DNA of 64,000 nucleotides, from positions 1 through 64,000 of the forward strand of contig JAEESO010000012.1 of assembly GCA_016286385.1 (NCBI GenBank), written 5' to 3'. This DNA comes from Bacteroidales bacterium. GTDB taxonomy: Bacteria; Bacteroidota; Bacteroidia; Bacteroidales; UBA932. Below are positions 32,394-40,245 of the stretch, piece by piece (the stretch's first letter is position 1; every line of letters begins with the position of its first letter). Under the pieces are notes generated by a model, which ran no database searches, was not told the DNA's origin, and saw only the letters and a list, made by a program, of their open reading frames with translations. A program made the translations under genes and the position numbers.

Positions 32394-34934
32394 ATGAAGA
32401 AACTACTCTCCTCCCTGCTGATTCTCTGTGTCTCTACATCGTTGATATCGGCACACAATTACAACGGGTCATACACCGGTCATGAGCTTGATCATATCGC
32501 TTTCCCTGTCGGGGGAATCGGCACAGGAATGTTTTGCTTCGAAGGAACCGGAGCCATATCAAACATGTCGCTCCGCCATTATCCTCAGCTTTTCCATGAG
32601 CCGTGCACCTTTGCGGCCATTTGCGTGAAAGGGCTTGAGAACGGCACCAAAGTCCTTGAGGCCAACGTCCCGGACTATAAGAAATTCGGCCGATTGGAGG
32701 GTGGTATGGGAGTTGGTGGTACCACCTGGGGGCTCCCGCGTTTTGACAATGGAATATTCATCCCTCATTTCCCCTTTGCAACTCTCGAGCTCTGGGATAA
32801 GGATCTTCCGCTTAAGGTCTCAATAACTGTCTGGAATCCTTTCATTCCAAACGATGAGGATGAATCAGGACTCCCTGTGGCGGGATTTGAGTACACTTTC
32901 ACCAATAGTTCAAGCAAGCCCGTAGAGGCTGTGTTCTCTTTCAATACAAGAAACTTTGTCTTTACATCGCATGAGGCTCTTTCCTGCGTTGAGGAGATGA
33001 AAAACGGGTTTGTCCTGCGTCAGGATCCTACCCCCAGGAATCCCGAGTGGGAAGGGCGCTTTGCCATCTACACAGACGATGATTCCACAGAATGTGACTA
33101 CTGCTGGTTCCGCGGCGGATGGTTTGATCCCCTCACAATGGCCTGGAACAAGGCGGCAAGCGGAGAAATAGTCCCCAATGGAACAGGAGACGGCGCACCT
33201 GGAGGTTCCCTCTATGTGCCACTTAGCCTTAAGCCCGGTGAGAGCAAGACAGTCAAGCTCCGTATGGCCTGGTATTTCCCTACCTCATTCCATCGTATCG
33301 GCCCAGAGCCCAATTGCCCCGAGGATTATGGCTCCTGCTACAATCCCGACAATTTCAAGGATCTTCCGGAGCGCTATGAGCCCTATTACAGCCGCCGTTT
33401 CAAAAATCTGGAAGAAGTGACTGAATACTGGGACGCCAACTATGACAGGCTGAAAGATGCAAGCCAGAAGTTCTCGGAGACATTCTTTGACAGTACCCTG
33501 CCAGCGGAAGTCCTTGAGGCTGTAAGTGCCAATCTTACCATACTTAAATCCACCACTGTCATGCGTCAGCACGACGGCAAATACTGGGTTTGGGAAGGCA
33601 GTGGAGACAACTGGGGCAGTTGCCACGGCTCCTGTGAGCATGTGTGGAACTATGCTCAGGCCGTGCCCCATCTCTTCCCCCGTCTGGAGCGTTCCCTCAG
33701 AGAGACAGAGTATTATATTGACCAGAACACGGAAGGTCATCAGGCATTCCGCGCCAATCTTCCTATCCGCCCCCTGCGCCATGACTTCCATGCTGCCTCT
33801 GACGGCCAGCTGGGCGGTATAATAAAGGCTTACCGCGAGTGGCGCATCAGCGGAGACAATAAGTGGATTGCCGATATGTTTCCCCAGATCAGGCAGAGTA
33901 TGGATTATTGTATCCGTACCTGGGATCCACGTCATGTGGGTGCTCTGGAGGAGCCTCATCACAATACTTACGACATTGAGTTCTGGGGGCCGGACGGAAT
34001 GTGTACCAGCATATACACATCTGCGCTCAATTGCTTTGTAAAGATGGCAAAAGACCTCAAGGCTCTTAAGAAGAAGGAGATCAACTTCTATGAAGAGCTC
34101 CTTGAAAAGAGTGTCAGATTCATGGAAACAGAGCTGTGGAACGGAGAATACTTCTACCAGCAGGTAAGGTGGGAGGGCCTGAATGCCCCCTCGCCGATGG
34201 AAGTCCAGTCTTTCCAGAGCACATACAGCCCCGAGGCCCAGAAGATACTCCTTGAAGAAGGTCCCAAATACCAATATGGAAAGGGATGTATCTCTGACGG
34301 CGTCCTTGGATGTTTCCTGACAACTTTCGCGGGTCTTGAAGAACCTCTTGACCATGAAAAAGTCAGAAGTCATCTCCTATCCGTTTACAAATACAATCTC
34401 AAGCACGACTTACGTGACCACTCCAACCCTCAACGTCCGGGTTATGCGCTAGGAAATGAAGGAGGACTCCTTCTATGTTCCTGGCCGTATGGAGATAAAC
34501 CCAACCTTCCCTTCGTTTACAGTGACGAGGTCTGGACCGGCATTGAATATCAGGTGGCGGCTCATCTCATAGCGGAAGGATGTGTGGAAGAAGGGCTTGA
34601 TATCGTCCGCACCTGCCGAAACCGTTATGACGGAACCCTGCGCAATCCTTTCAATGAATATGAATGCGGATCATGGTATGGACGCGCCCTTTCAAGTTAT
34701 GCACTTCTGGAAGCCCTTACCGGAGCAAGATATGATGCCGTAGAGAAGACCCTCCATATCAACTCCAAGGTTGGAGACAACTTCCGGTCCTTCCTTTCCA
34801 CCGCAACCGGTTACGGAACCGTGGGTCTCAAAGACGGTATTCCATTTATTGAAACTGTAAGCGGAAACATTGAAGTTAAACAGTTCATAATCAACGGAAA
34901 AAATTATAAAAACCAGTCGGCCAAACGGCGTTAG
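32394..34934 (+). CDS. GH116 exo-glycosidase
   Basis: 846 residues, signal peptide ending LISA (20). GH116 architecture: N-terminal beta-sandwich (about 25-350; HIAFPVGGIGTGMF) and an (alpha/alpha)6 barrel (360-820) with the GBA2-like block CEHVWNYAQAVPHLFPRLE. Likely nucleophile E529 (HHNTYDIEFWGP), acid D635 (CISDGVLG). Known members are beta-glucosidases and beta-xylosidases; I recall GH116 in a characterised Dysgonomonas D-arabinan locus, where it would remove the beta-D-arabinofuranosyl caps, but I am not certain. It follows the CotH gene and precedes the regulator. Confidence 0.85.
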   Translation: MKKLLSSLLILCVSTSLISAHNYNGSYTGHELDHIAFPVGGIGTGMFCFEGTGAISNMSLRHYPQLFHEPCTFAAICVKGLENGTKVLEANVPDYKKFGRLEGGMGVGGTTWGLPRFDNGIFIPHFPFATLELWDKDLPLKVSITVWNPFIPNDEDESGLPVAGFEYTFTNSSSKPVEAVFSFNTRNFVFTSHEALSCVEEMKNGFVLRQDPTPRNPEWEGRFAIYTDDDSTECDYCWFRGGWFDPLTMAWNKAASGEIVPNGTGDGAPGGSLYVPLSLKPGESKTVKLRMAWYFPTSFHRIGPEPNCPEDYGSCYNPDNFKDLPERYEPYYSRRFKNLEEVTEYWDANYDRLKDASQKFSETFFDSTLPAEVLEAVSANLTILKSTTVMRQHDGKYWVWEGSGDNWGSCHGSCEHVWNYAQAVPHLFPRLERSLRETEYYIDQNTEGHQAFRANLPIRPLRHDFHAASDGQLGGIIKAYREWRISGDNKWIADMFPQIRQSMDYCIRTWDPRHVGALEEPHHNTYDIEFWGPDGMCTSIYTSALNCFVKMAKDLKALKKKEINFYEELLEKSVRFMETELWNGEYFYQQVRWEGLNAPSPMEVQSFQSTYSPEAQKILLEEGPKYQYGKGCISDGVLGCFLTTFAGLEEPLDHEKVRSHLLSVYKYNLKHDLRDHSNPQRPGYALGNEGGLLLCSWPYGDKPNLPFVYSDEVWTGIEYQVAAHLIAEGCVEEGLDIVRTCRNRYDGTLRNPFNEYECGSWYGRALSSYALLEALTGARYDAVEKTLHINSKVGDNFRSFLSTATGYGTVGLKDGIPFIETVSGNIEVKQFIINGKNYKNQSAKRR

Positions 34935-34979
34935 ACCGTGCCTGGAGTACTCTGTTGTGCCGTTTTCCCTAATTTTTTG

Positions 34980-34987
34980 TAATTTTG
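34980..34987 (+). promoter_or_regulatory. -7 element of the lacI-type gene
   Basis: TAATTTTG ends only 4 bp before the ATG, so the mRNA would be leaderless or nearly so. No clear -33 and no copy of the operator is seen here. Confidence 0.45.
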
Positions 34988-34991
34988 CATC

Positions 34992-36023
34992 ATGATTAGG
35001 AAGAATAATGTGTCTTTGAAGGATGTCGCCGCTGCTGCCGGCGTTTCAACATCCCTCGTGTCCTTTGTATTAAACGGGAAGCAACAGCAGTATCGTGTCA
35101 ATAAGGATGTCGCGGAAAAAGTAAAGAGAATTGCCAAAGAGCTTAACTATAAGCCCAACGGACTGGCAAAAAGCTTGCGTGACGGATCATCAAAGACCAT
35201 AGGGGTTATTGTCTCCGATATTTCCAATCAGTTCTTTGCGGATATAGCCCGTCATATTGAATCCGCAACTGAGGAGAAGGGATACATGGCTCTTTTCGCC
35301 AGTTCCGACGAAAATGCCCAGACCATGGAAAAGCAGGTGGAGAGGATGCTGGCCAAGGAAGTGGACGGACTTATCCTTGTTCCCTGCAACGGCTCAAGGA
35401 ACACAATAGAGTGTCTCTCGGAAAGGAACGTTCCCTTTGTCCTTCTGGACCGTTATATACCGGACCTGAAATCCAACTATGTCACTCTGGATAATGTCAA
35501 GGCTGGATATGATGCCACCATGCACCTCATCCAGCAGGGTTATTCCCAGATAGCCATGGTAGGTTACAAGGGAGAACTCGTGAACATTGCCGGCCGTGAG
35601 GAAGGATACCGTCAGGCTATGCGCGATGCCGGCCGTGAGGATTTCATCTCTATCCACAATGTCCCCATGGAAGATACTGCCCGCTATTGCCGCAAAGAGG
35701 TGCGCAGCATTGTGGAAGGCGGGGCCGATGCCCTCCTTTGTGCCACTAATGCCATCACTATCCAGTGCCTCAGGCATATAAAGGACAGCGATATACGTAT
35801 CCCCGACGACCTCGCCCTGGTGGGCTTTGACGGAGGCAGCGTTTTTGATTTCTTCTATGCTCCGCTTACTTATTTTGAACAGCCCCTTGAAACAATGGCC
35901 CGCAAGAGCGTGGACGTTCTGGTAGAGATGCTGGAGTCAGGTCAGGGCATGATGCAGCAGATAGAAGTTGCCGGCAAACTGATTGTCCGGGAATCATCGG
36001 CCAGGAAGAAACAAAACAAATAA
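34992..36023 (+). CDS. LacI-family transcriptional regulator
   Basis: 343 residues. N-terminal LacI helix-turn-helix (about 7-30: VSLKDVAAAAGVSTSLVSFVL) and hinge helix (GLAKSLRDG, about 57-65), followed by a periplasmic-binding-protein-like effector domain (about 67-330: GVIVSDISNQFFADIARHIE, LVGFDGG). The hinge leucine of LacI proteins inserts at a central CG step, and palindromes with that centre (GCTAAAnCGnTTTAGC) occur at five promoters of this locus. I propose it controls the D-arabinan genes; a pathway sugar or sugar phosphate as inducer is inference. The start is fixed by the HTH. It is followed by a gene remnant and the esterase gene. Confidence 0.9.
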   Translation: MIRKNNVSLKDVAAAAGVSTSLVSFVLNGKQQQYRVNKDVAEKVKRIAKELNYKPNGLAKSLRDGSSKTIGVIVSDISNQFFADIARHIESATEEKGYMALFASSDENAQTMEKQVERMLAKEVDGLILVPCNGSRNTIECLSERNVPFVLLDRYIPDLKSNYVTLDNVKAGYDATMHLIQQGYSQIAMVGYKGELVNIAGREEGYRQAMRDAGREDFISIHNVPMEDTARYCRKEVRSIVEGGADALLCATNAITIQCLRHIKDSDIRIPDDLALVGFDGGSVFDFFYAPLTYFEQPLETMARKSVDVLVEMLESGQGMMQQIEVAGKLIVRESSARKKQNK

Positions 36024-36026
36024 TAA

Positions 36027-36234
36027 ATGAGAATCAGATATCTGCTCTGTTTGATAGCGGCTTTCTGTGCGTTATCCGCTATGGAAACTGCGCCTCTACA
36101 GGGACGTTCCACTCTGCGAAGAAGACCCTAACCTTCTGGAAGTGGAGGAATTCAATGTGGGCGCACAGGATGAACTCCCCGTCCACCTTGCTTCCGGTGG
36201 CGGCTGCGCCATGATATTGACCCCGGAGGAATAA
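36027..36234 (+). pseudogene. GH97-like gene remnant: signal peptide joined to C-terminus
   Basis: ATG at 36027 opens a signal-peptide-like frame (MRIRYLLCLIAAFCALSA) that runs into a stop at 36129. The +1 frame from about 36061 to TAA 36234 reads as the end of a larger secreted protein: YPLWKLRLYRD, DPNLLEVEEF, LPVHLASGGGCAMIL. The GGGCAM end and preceding pattern resemble GH97 alpha-glycosidase C-termini. This looks like a large internal deletion that left both ends. It lies 3 bp after the lacI-type stop and 28 bp before the esterase. Confidence 0.5.
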
Positions 36235-36262
36235 AATCTGCAAATTAATAACTGAATACAAT

Positions 36263-37423
36263 ATGCTGAAACGTGTACTTTTTATTCTGATGGCGCTTTT
36301 ACCATTAAGCCTCTTTGCCCAGCAGAATATCGGCCATAAGACAGAGACTGTGCGGTCTCCGGAAGTGAACCCTGACGGCTCCGTCACTTTCCGCCTTTAT
36401 GCCCCCAAGGCTCATAATGTGACCGTGATAGGGGACTGGATTAACGGAATATCACCCCTTACGGAAGGGGAAGGCGGCGTGTGGGAATACACTACGGCGC
36501 CGCTTCCCTCGGAGCTCTATACCTATCGGTTCTATGTAGACGGGCTTATCGGCCTTGATCCCGGAAATCCCTTTACCCTGAGGGATGTTGGAACAACGTT
36601 CAGCTATTTTTATGTGGACGGGGATAAGGCTTCATACTATGAGGTTCAGGACGTCCCTCACGGCAATGTGGAGCAGATCTGGTACCGGTCCGGCGCCACC
36701 GGGAAGGACCGCCGTCTAAGCGTTTATCTTCCTGCGGCCTATGACGGCAAGAAGAAGTTCCAGGTGCTGTATTTACTTCATGGAAGTGGCGGGGATGAGA
36801 ACGCCTGGCTGGAGCTTGGAAAGACAGCCCGCATCATGGATAATCTCATCGCAAGGGGAGAGGCCGTCCCTATGATTGTGGTTATGCCTAACGGAAATAT
36901 CGGCGCGCAGGCCGCTCCTGGTGAGACTCCTGACAACCTCGCCTTCCGTCCCGTTATGTCAAATCAGATTCCAAGTAACTACAAGAATGGCACGTACGAG
37001 GCCTCATTCGGGGAAATAGTCTCCTTTATTGATGGCCGATATAAAACTGTGCGTAACCGTCAGTCAAGGGCCGTAGCAGGCCTTTCCATGGGCGGATTCC
37101 ACTCACTGTACATATCCCTGAACCACCCGGACCTCTTCTCCTGGACCGGCCTTTTCTCTGCCGGCCTGGTGCCTCAGTTCACATCGGAACTTGATGTCTA
37201 TTCTGGCCGTGAGGCAAAGCTCAGGGCCTATCAGAAGAAAGGATGTAACCTCTTCTGGATAGCAATCGGCAAGGAAGATTTCCTCTATGATGTGAATAGG
37301 GATTTCCGCGCGGAACTAGATGCCCTTGGCTTCCCCTACGAGTACCACGAATCCTCCCGCGGCCACCTCTGGTGCAACTGGCGCCAGTACCTCCTGCTGT
37401 TTGTGCCAAGGTTGTTCAGGTAG
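36263..37423 (+). CDS. CE1-type esterase with N-terminal CBM48-like domain
   Basis: 386 residues, signal peptide ending LFAQ (20). About 27-125 is an immunoglobulin-like E-set (CBM48) domain: VTFRLYAPKAHNVTVIGDW. About 135-386 is an alpha/beta-hydrolase of the esterase-D/CE1 type: LLHGSGGDENAW, nucleophile S275 in GLSMGG, His near the end in RGHLWCNW. Such CBM48-CE1 proteins are usually feruloyl or acetyl esterases on plant glycans. Arabinan of mycobacterial walls carries mycolyl and succinyl esters, so removal of acyl groups from D-arabinan is a possible role (inference). Its 3' end overlaps the convergent regulator gene by 8 bp. Confidence 0.85.
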   Translation: MLKRVLFILMALLPLSLFAQQNIGHKTETVRSPEVNPDGSVTFRLYAPKAHNVTVIGDWINGISPLTEGEGGVWEYTTAPLPSELYTYRFYVDGLIGLDPGNPFTLRDVGTTFSYFYVDGDKASYYEVQDVPHGNVEQIWYRSGATGKDRRLSVYLPAAYDGKKKFQVLYLLHGSGGDENAWLELGKTARIMDNLIARGEAVPMIVVMPNGNIGAQAAPGETPDNLAFRPVMSNQIPSNYKNGTYEASFGEIVSFIDGRYKTVRNRQSRAVAGLSMGGFHSLYISLNHPDLFSWTGLFSAGLVPQFTSELDVYSGREAKLRAYQKKGCNLFWIAIGKEDFLYDVNRDFRAELDALGFPYEYHESSRGHLWCNWRQYLLLFVPRLFR

Positions 37424-40136
37424 CCTTGTAATCTTTTGGTGAAACCCCGAACTGGGCATGGAAGCAGCGTGAGAAGTATGACAGGGAATTGAATCCTACC
37501 ATGCTTGCAACGTCTGCTATAGGCCAGGACTTTTCTGCAATAAGCTTTGCCGCCTTGTTAAGGCGGTATTGCTTTATATAGTCGTTCACGGGGATATCGG
37601 TTATCACCCTCATCTTCCTGTAAAGGGTGGACCTGCTCATATGTAGTTCGTCCACAAGGGTGTTCACGTTAAATGACGGATTGCTGAGATTCTCTTCCAT
37701 CAAATTCTTAACGCGGTCCATGAATTTGAGATTCTCAGGAGTTGCGGCGGCACGGCGGCGTTCCAGTTCCCTCTCGACGGCTTCCTGATTGAACTTACGG
37801 ATCTTGCTTGCAACAAAGCGCCCTAAGAGATATAGGAGGAACAGGATTATAATCACTTCTCCTATTATGGCGGGAGCCCTCCTATACCACGGGGGCATAA
37901 TCCTGATGTCAAGGCCTTTTACGGGGTCCCCGGGTGCGGCATTAAGAGGATTGGCGCGAACTTCCAGCCTATAACGTCCTGAGGGCAGGTTTGAAAAGCT
38001 GATAAGATGGCTTTGCTCTATGTCTATCCAGTCCTTATCCTGCCCCAGGAGCCTGTACTGATATGATTTTATGCCGATAGAAGAGTAATCAAGGTCTGCG
38101 AAACCTATGCTGAACATCTTCTGGTCCGGACGCAGGACGATGGCGTCCTTTGGCCATCGTTTTACCTCGGAATTATAGATGTTAAAGCGACTGAAGACAA
38201 TTTTGGACGGCCTTGGAGGATAATTGAATGATTCAGGCCGGAAGCTCACGAAGCCCTTTACGCCGCCAAAATACAGAGTCCCGTCGGGGGCCTTCATCCC
38301 GGATTTGAAATTGAACTGGTCTCCGGTAAGACCGCTCCGGTGGTCGAAGCGAATCACCCTGTCACGATTTGGTGTGAGGTGGAAGAGTCCGTGGTTGGTA
38401 CTTCCCCATATCCCTCCGGAATTGTCTTCCAGGAGCATGTATATCATATTGTTGGGAAGCCCGTCTTCCTCTGTCCACCTTCTTTCAGACTCTCCAGTTT
38501 TATGGTTATAATAGATGATTCCGGAGTCCTCCGTCCCCAGCCATATGTCGTGCGCGGAATCCTCTAGCATGCAGCTTATATATGGATCCATATCGCCCAG
38601 GCTAAGCCAAATCCCCGTTTCCGGATCCAGGCGGAATACTCCCTGGCCCATAGTGGCAAACCAGAGCCGGCCGTAGAAGTCCTGAAGGATGTCATTGACG
38701 TGACTGTAGATCAGATCTTCTGCTACCCTGTAAAACCGGTCTGCTGAGGCGTTGTACTGAAAGAGCCCTCTTTCCGTTCCTATCCAGATGGTCCCAGAAA
38801 GGTCTTTGAAGATAGAGTAGGCGCTGTTTCCTCCGGGACCGCCACCTTCAGAGTCAAGGCTGTATTTCCGGTAATTCCTGCCGTTTTGGCTTAGTACAAA
38901 GAGCCCCTGCCCGTAAGACCCCACCCATAGTTTATTGTCAATTATCTTAAGTGCATGGATGTTTCCGGCGGGAAGGAAGCCTGATTCAAAACGGCCTTCA
39001 TCGGGATAGAAACGGTGGAGTCCTGCGTCTTCCGTTCCTATCCAGATGCTTCCGTCACCGGCCAGACAGAATTCACTGATGTTCTTTCCGCGGAGCCTGT
39101 TCTCCCCGGGGACAGGGACGAACCTCTGGAAAAGGGATGAATAGGGGGAGTAATAGTTAACCCCGCCAAAGTAGGTGCCTATCCATACGCCGCCGTCAAT
39201 ATCTTCAGTGAGGCAGAATACTGCGTTGTCGGAAATTGGATTGGAAATATCGGCTGTGTGGACAAGTCTGGTGATGCCAGAGGGGTCACTGATATGGACT
39301 CCGTTTTCTGCACCCACCCACACGCGGCCGTCCGACGCCACAAGTATGTCGTGAACAAAGTTTACATCACCTGCCCCCATCCCGTCCACGTTTGTGAAGG
39401 ATTTATTCCTAAGATGAAACTTCAGTACGCCGTAGTCAACTGAACCCACAAGGAGGGTCTCGTTATCCAAGGGCTTTACCTTTGTGAACATTTGTCCGGA
39501 TTTGCCCTTGAACGGGTACTGCTTTATTTTATCAAGGTCTTTTCCCTGAAGTTCCAGGAGGCCTCCGGCGTATGAGGCTATCCATAGATTCCCGGCGCTG
39601 TCTGTCTGGAGGTCCCTTATGTTAATGCCACGTCCCTTCTCTCCCAGACTGATCTGACGGGAAGTGAAATCACGGCCGATCCTTATAAGACAGGTGTCGG
39701 CAATGGCAACATAGGCCTCTCCTTCCGGGCCGAATTCAATATCGCGCACAAGGCCATCTATGGGATTTCCGGAGATGTCTCTCAAGGGGACAAAACGGAA
39801 TGTCTCGTTGGAAGGGTTGAAAATATGGAGGCCGACGATTGTTCCAACCCAGATGTTGCCATCCGGGTCTTTGTTAAGTGAACATACTGCGTCGTTGAAA
39901 AGCCCGGTTCCGTCTGTTTTCTTATAAACTTTGAAGGTGTTTCCGTCGTAACGGTTGAGCCCGTTCTGAGTCCCTATCCAGATATAGTCGTCCTGGTCCT
40001 GGATTACGCAGTATACCATATTTTGGGAGAGCCCGTCCTCTACTTGCAGGCTTCGTAGGGTGTAGGGCTGAGCCCACATCAGATCCCCGGTGAGGAAGGC
40101 CACCAGTGAAAGCATCCATATGGTAAATCTGTTCAT
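37416..40136 (-). CDS. Membrane-bound AraC regulator with propeller sensor (HTCS-like, no kinase)
   Basis: Start at 40136 (MNRFTIWMLSLVAF, a signal sequence), not the longer frame from 40391, which crosses the divergent promoters. 906 residues. A periplasmic two-bladed propeller sensor (about 25-650) has repeated WIGTxxGLxxY-type blades. A Y_Y_Y domain (about 680-745) precedes one membrane helix (about 754-776) and a C-terminal AraC HTH (about 803-906: YRLNKAAKLIAE, VASMVGFNSLSYFSRCF). The HisKA, HATPase and receiver domains of true hybrid two-component systems are absent, so signalling must be direct. It probably controls the divergent 40246 operon and itself via the TGAnACAATTGTnAA repeats. 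Confidence 0.88.
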   Translation of the reverse strand: MNRFTIWMLSLVAFLTGDLMWAQPYTLRSLQVEDGLSQNMVYCVIQDQDDYIWIGTQNGLNRYDGNTFKVYKKTDGTGLFNDAVCSLNKDPDGNIWVGTIVGLHIFNPSNETFRFVPLRDISGNPIDGLVRDIEFGPEGEAYVAIADTCLIRIGRDFTSRQISLGEKGRGINIRDLQTDSAGNLWIASYAGGLLELQGKDLDKIKQYPFKGKSGQMFTKVKPLDNETLLVGSVDYGVLKFHLRNKSFTNVDGMGAGDVNFVHDILVASDGRVWVGAENGVHISDPSGITRLVHTADISNPISDNAVFCLTEDIDGGVWIGTYFGGVNYYSPYSSLFQRFVPVPGENRLRGKNISEFCLAGDGSIWIGTEDAGLHRFYPDEGRFESGFLPAGNIHALKIIDNKLWVGSYGQGLFVLSQNGRNYRKYSLDSEGGGPGGNSAYSIFKDLSGTIWIGTERGLFQYNASADRFYRVAEDLIYSHVNDILQDFYGRLWFATMGQGVFRLDPETGIWLSLGDMDPYISCMLEDSAHDIWLGTEDSGIIYYNHKTGESERRWTEEDGLPNNMIYMLLEDNSGGIWGSTNHGLFHLTPNRDRVIRFDHRSGLTGDQFNFKSGMKAPDGTLYFGGVKGFVSFRPESFNYPPRPSKIVFSRFNIYNSEVKRWPKDAIVLRPDQKMFSIGFADLDYSSIGIKSYQYRLLGQDKDWIDIEQSHLISFSNLPSGRYRLEVRANPLNAAPGDPVKGLDIRIMPPWYRRAPAIIGEVIIILFLLYLLGRFVASKIRKFNQEAVERELERRRAAATPENLKFMDRVKNLMEENLSNPSFNVNTLVDELHMSRSTLYRKMRVITDIPVNDYIKQYRLNKAAKLIAEKSWPIADVASMVGFNSLSYFSRCFHAQFGVSPKDYKAT

Positions 40137-40142
40137 TTTTGG

Positions 40143-40150
40143 CAAAGATA
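40143..40150 (-). promoter_or_regulatory. -7 element of the HTCS-like regulator gene
   Basis: TATCTTTG on the minus strand, ending 6 bp before the ATG, so the mRNA is nearly leaderless. The first regulator repeat overlaps the -33 region. Confidence 0.5.
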
Positions 40151-40157
40151 AGAAAAA

Positions 40158-40193
40158 TGAAACAATTGTTAAAAAAATTGACACAATTGTGAA
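40158..40193. repeat. Two 15-bp direct repeats, probable AraC-type regulator sites
   Basis: TGAAACAATTGTTAA (40158-40172) and TGACACAATTGTGAA (40179-40193), 13 of 15 identical, exactly 21 bp apart (two helical turns), each with an ACAATTGT palindrome. Relative to the plus-strand start expected near 40230, their centres are at about -65 and -44, an activator arrangement. A weaker third copy may lie at 40201-40215. Confidence 0.6.
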
Positions 40194-40215
40194 TTCTGCT
40201 TGAAAAACTGTTTCA

Positions 40216-40223
40216 TAACTTTG
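40216..40223 (+). promoter_or_regulatory. -7 element of the locus 2 operon
   Basis: TAACTTTG, 22 bp before the first start codon, without a good -33 at the normal distance. That fits an activator-dependent promoter. Confidence 0.55.
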
Positions 40224-40245
40224 TGTTGAACTAACCGCATAAGCT

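Noticed and set aside
33285..34373. Long antisense open frame (362 codons) opposite GH116
   Set aside because: It lies wholly inside a GH116 gene with clear family motifs, has no promoter and low-complexity composition. It is a by-product of codon usage.
37416..40136. Classical hybrid two-component system
   Set aside because: No histidine kinase, ATPase or receiver segment lies between the membrane helix and the AraC domain.
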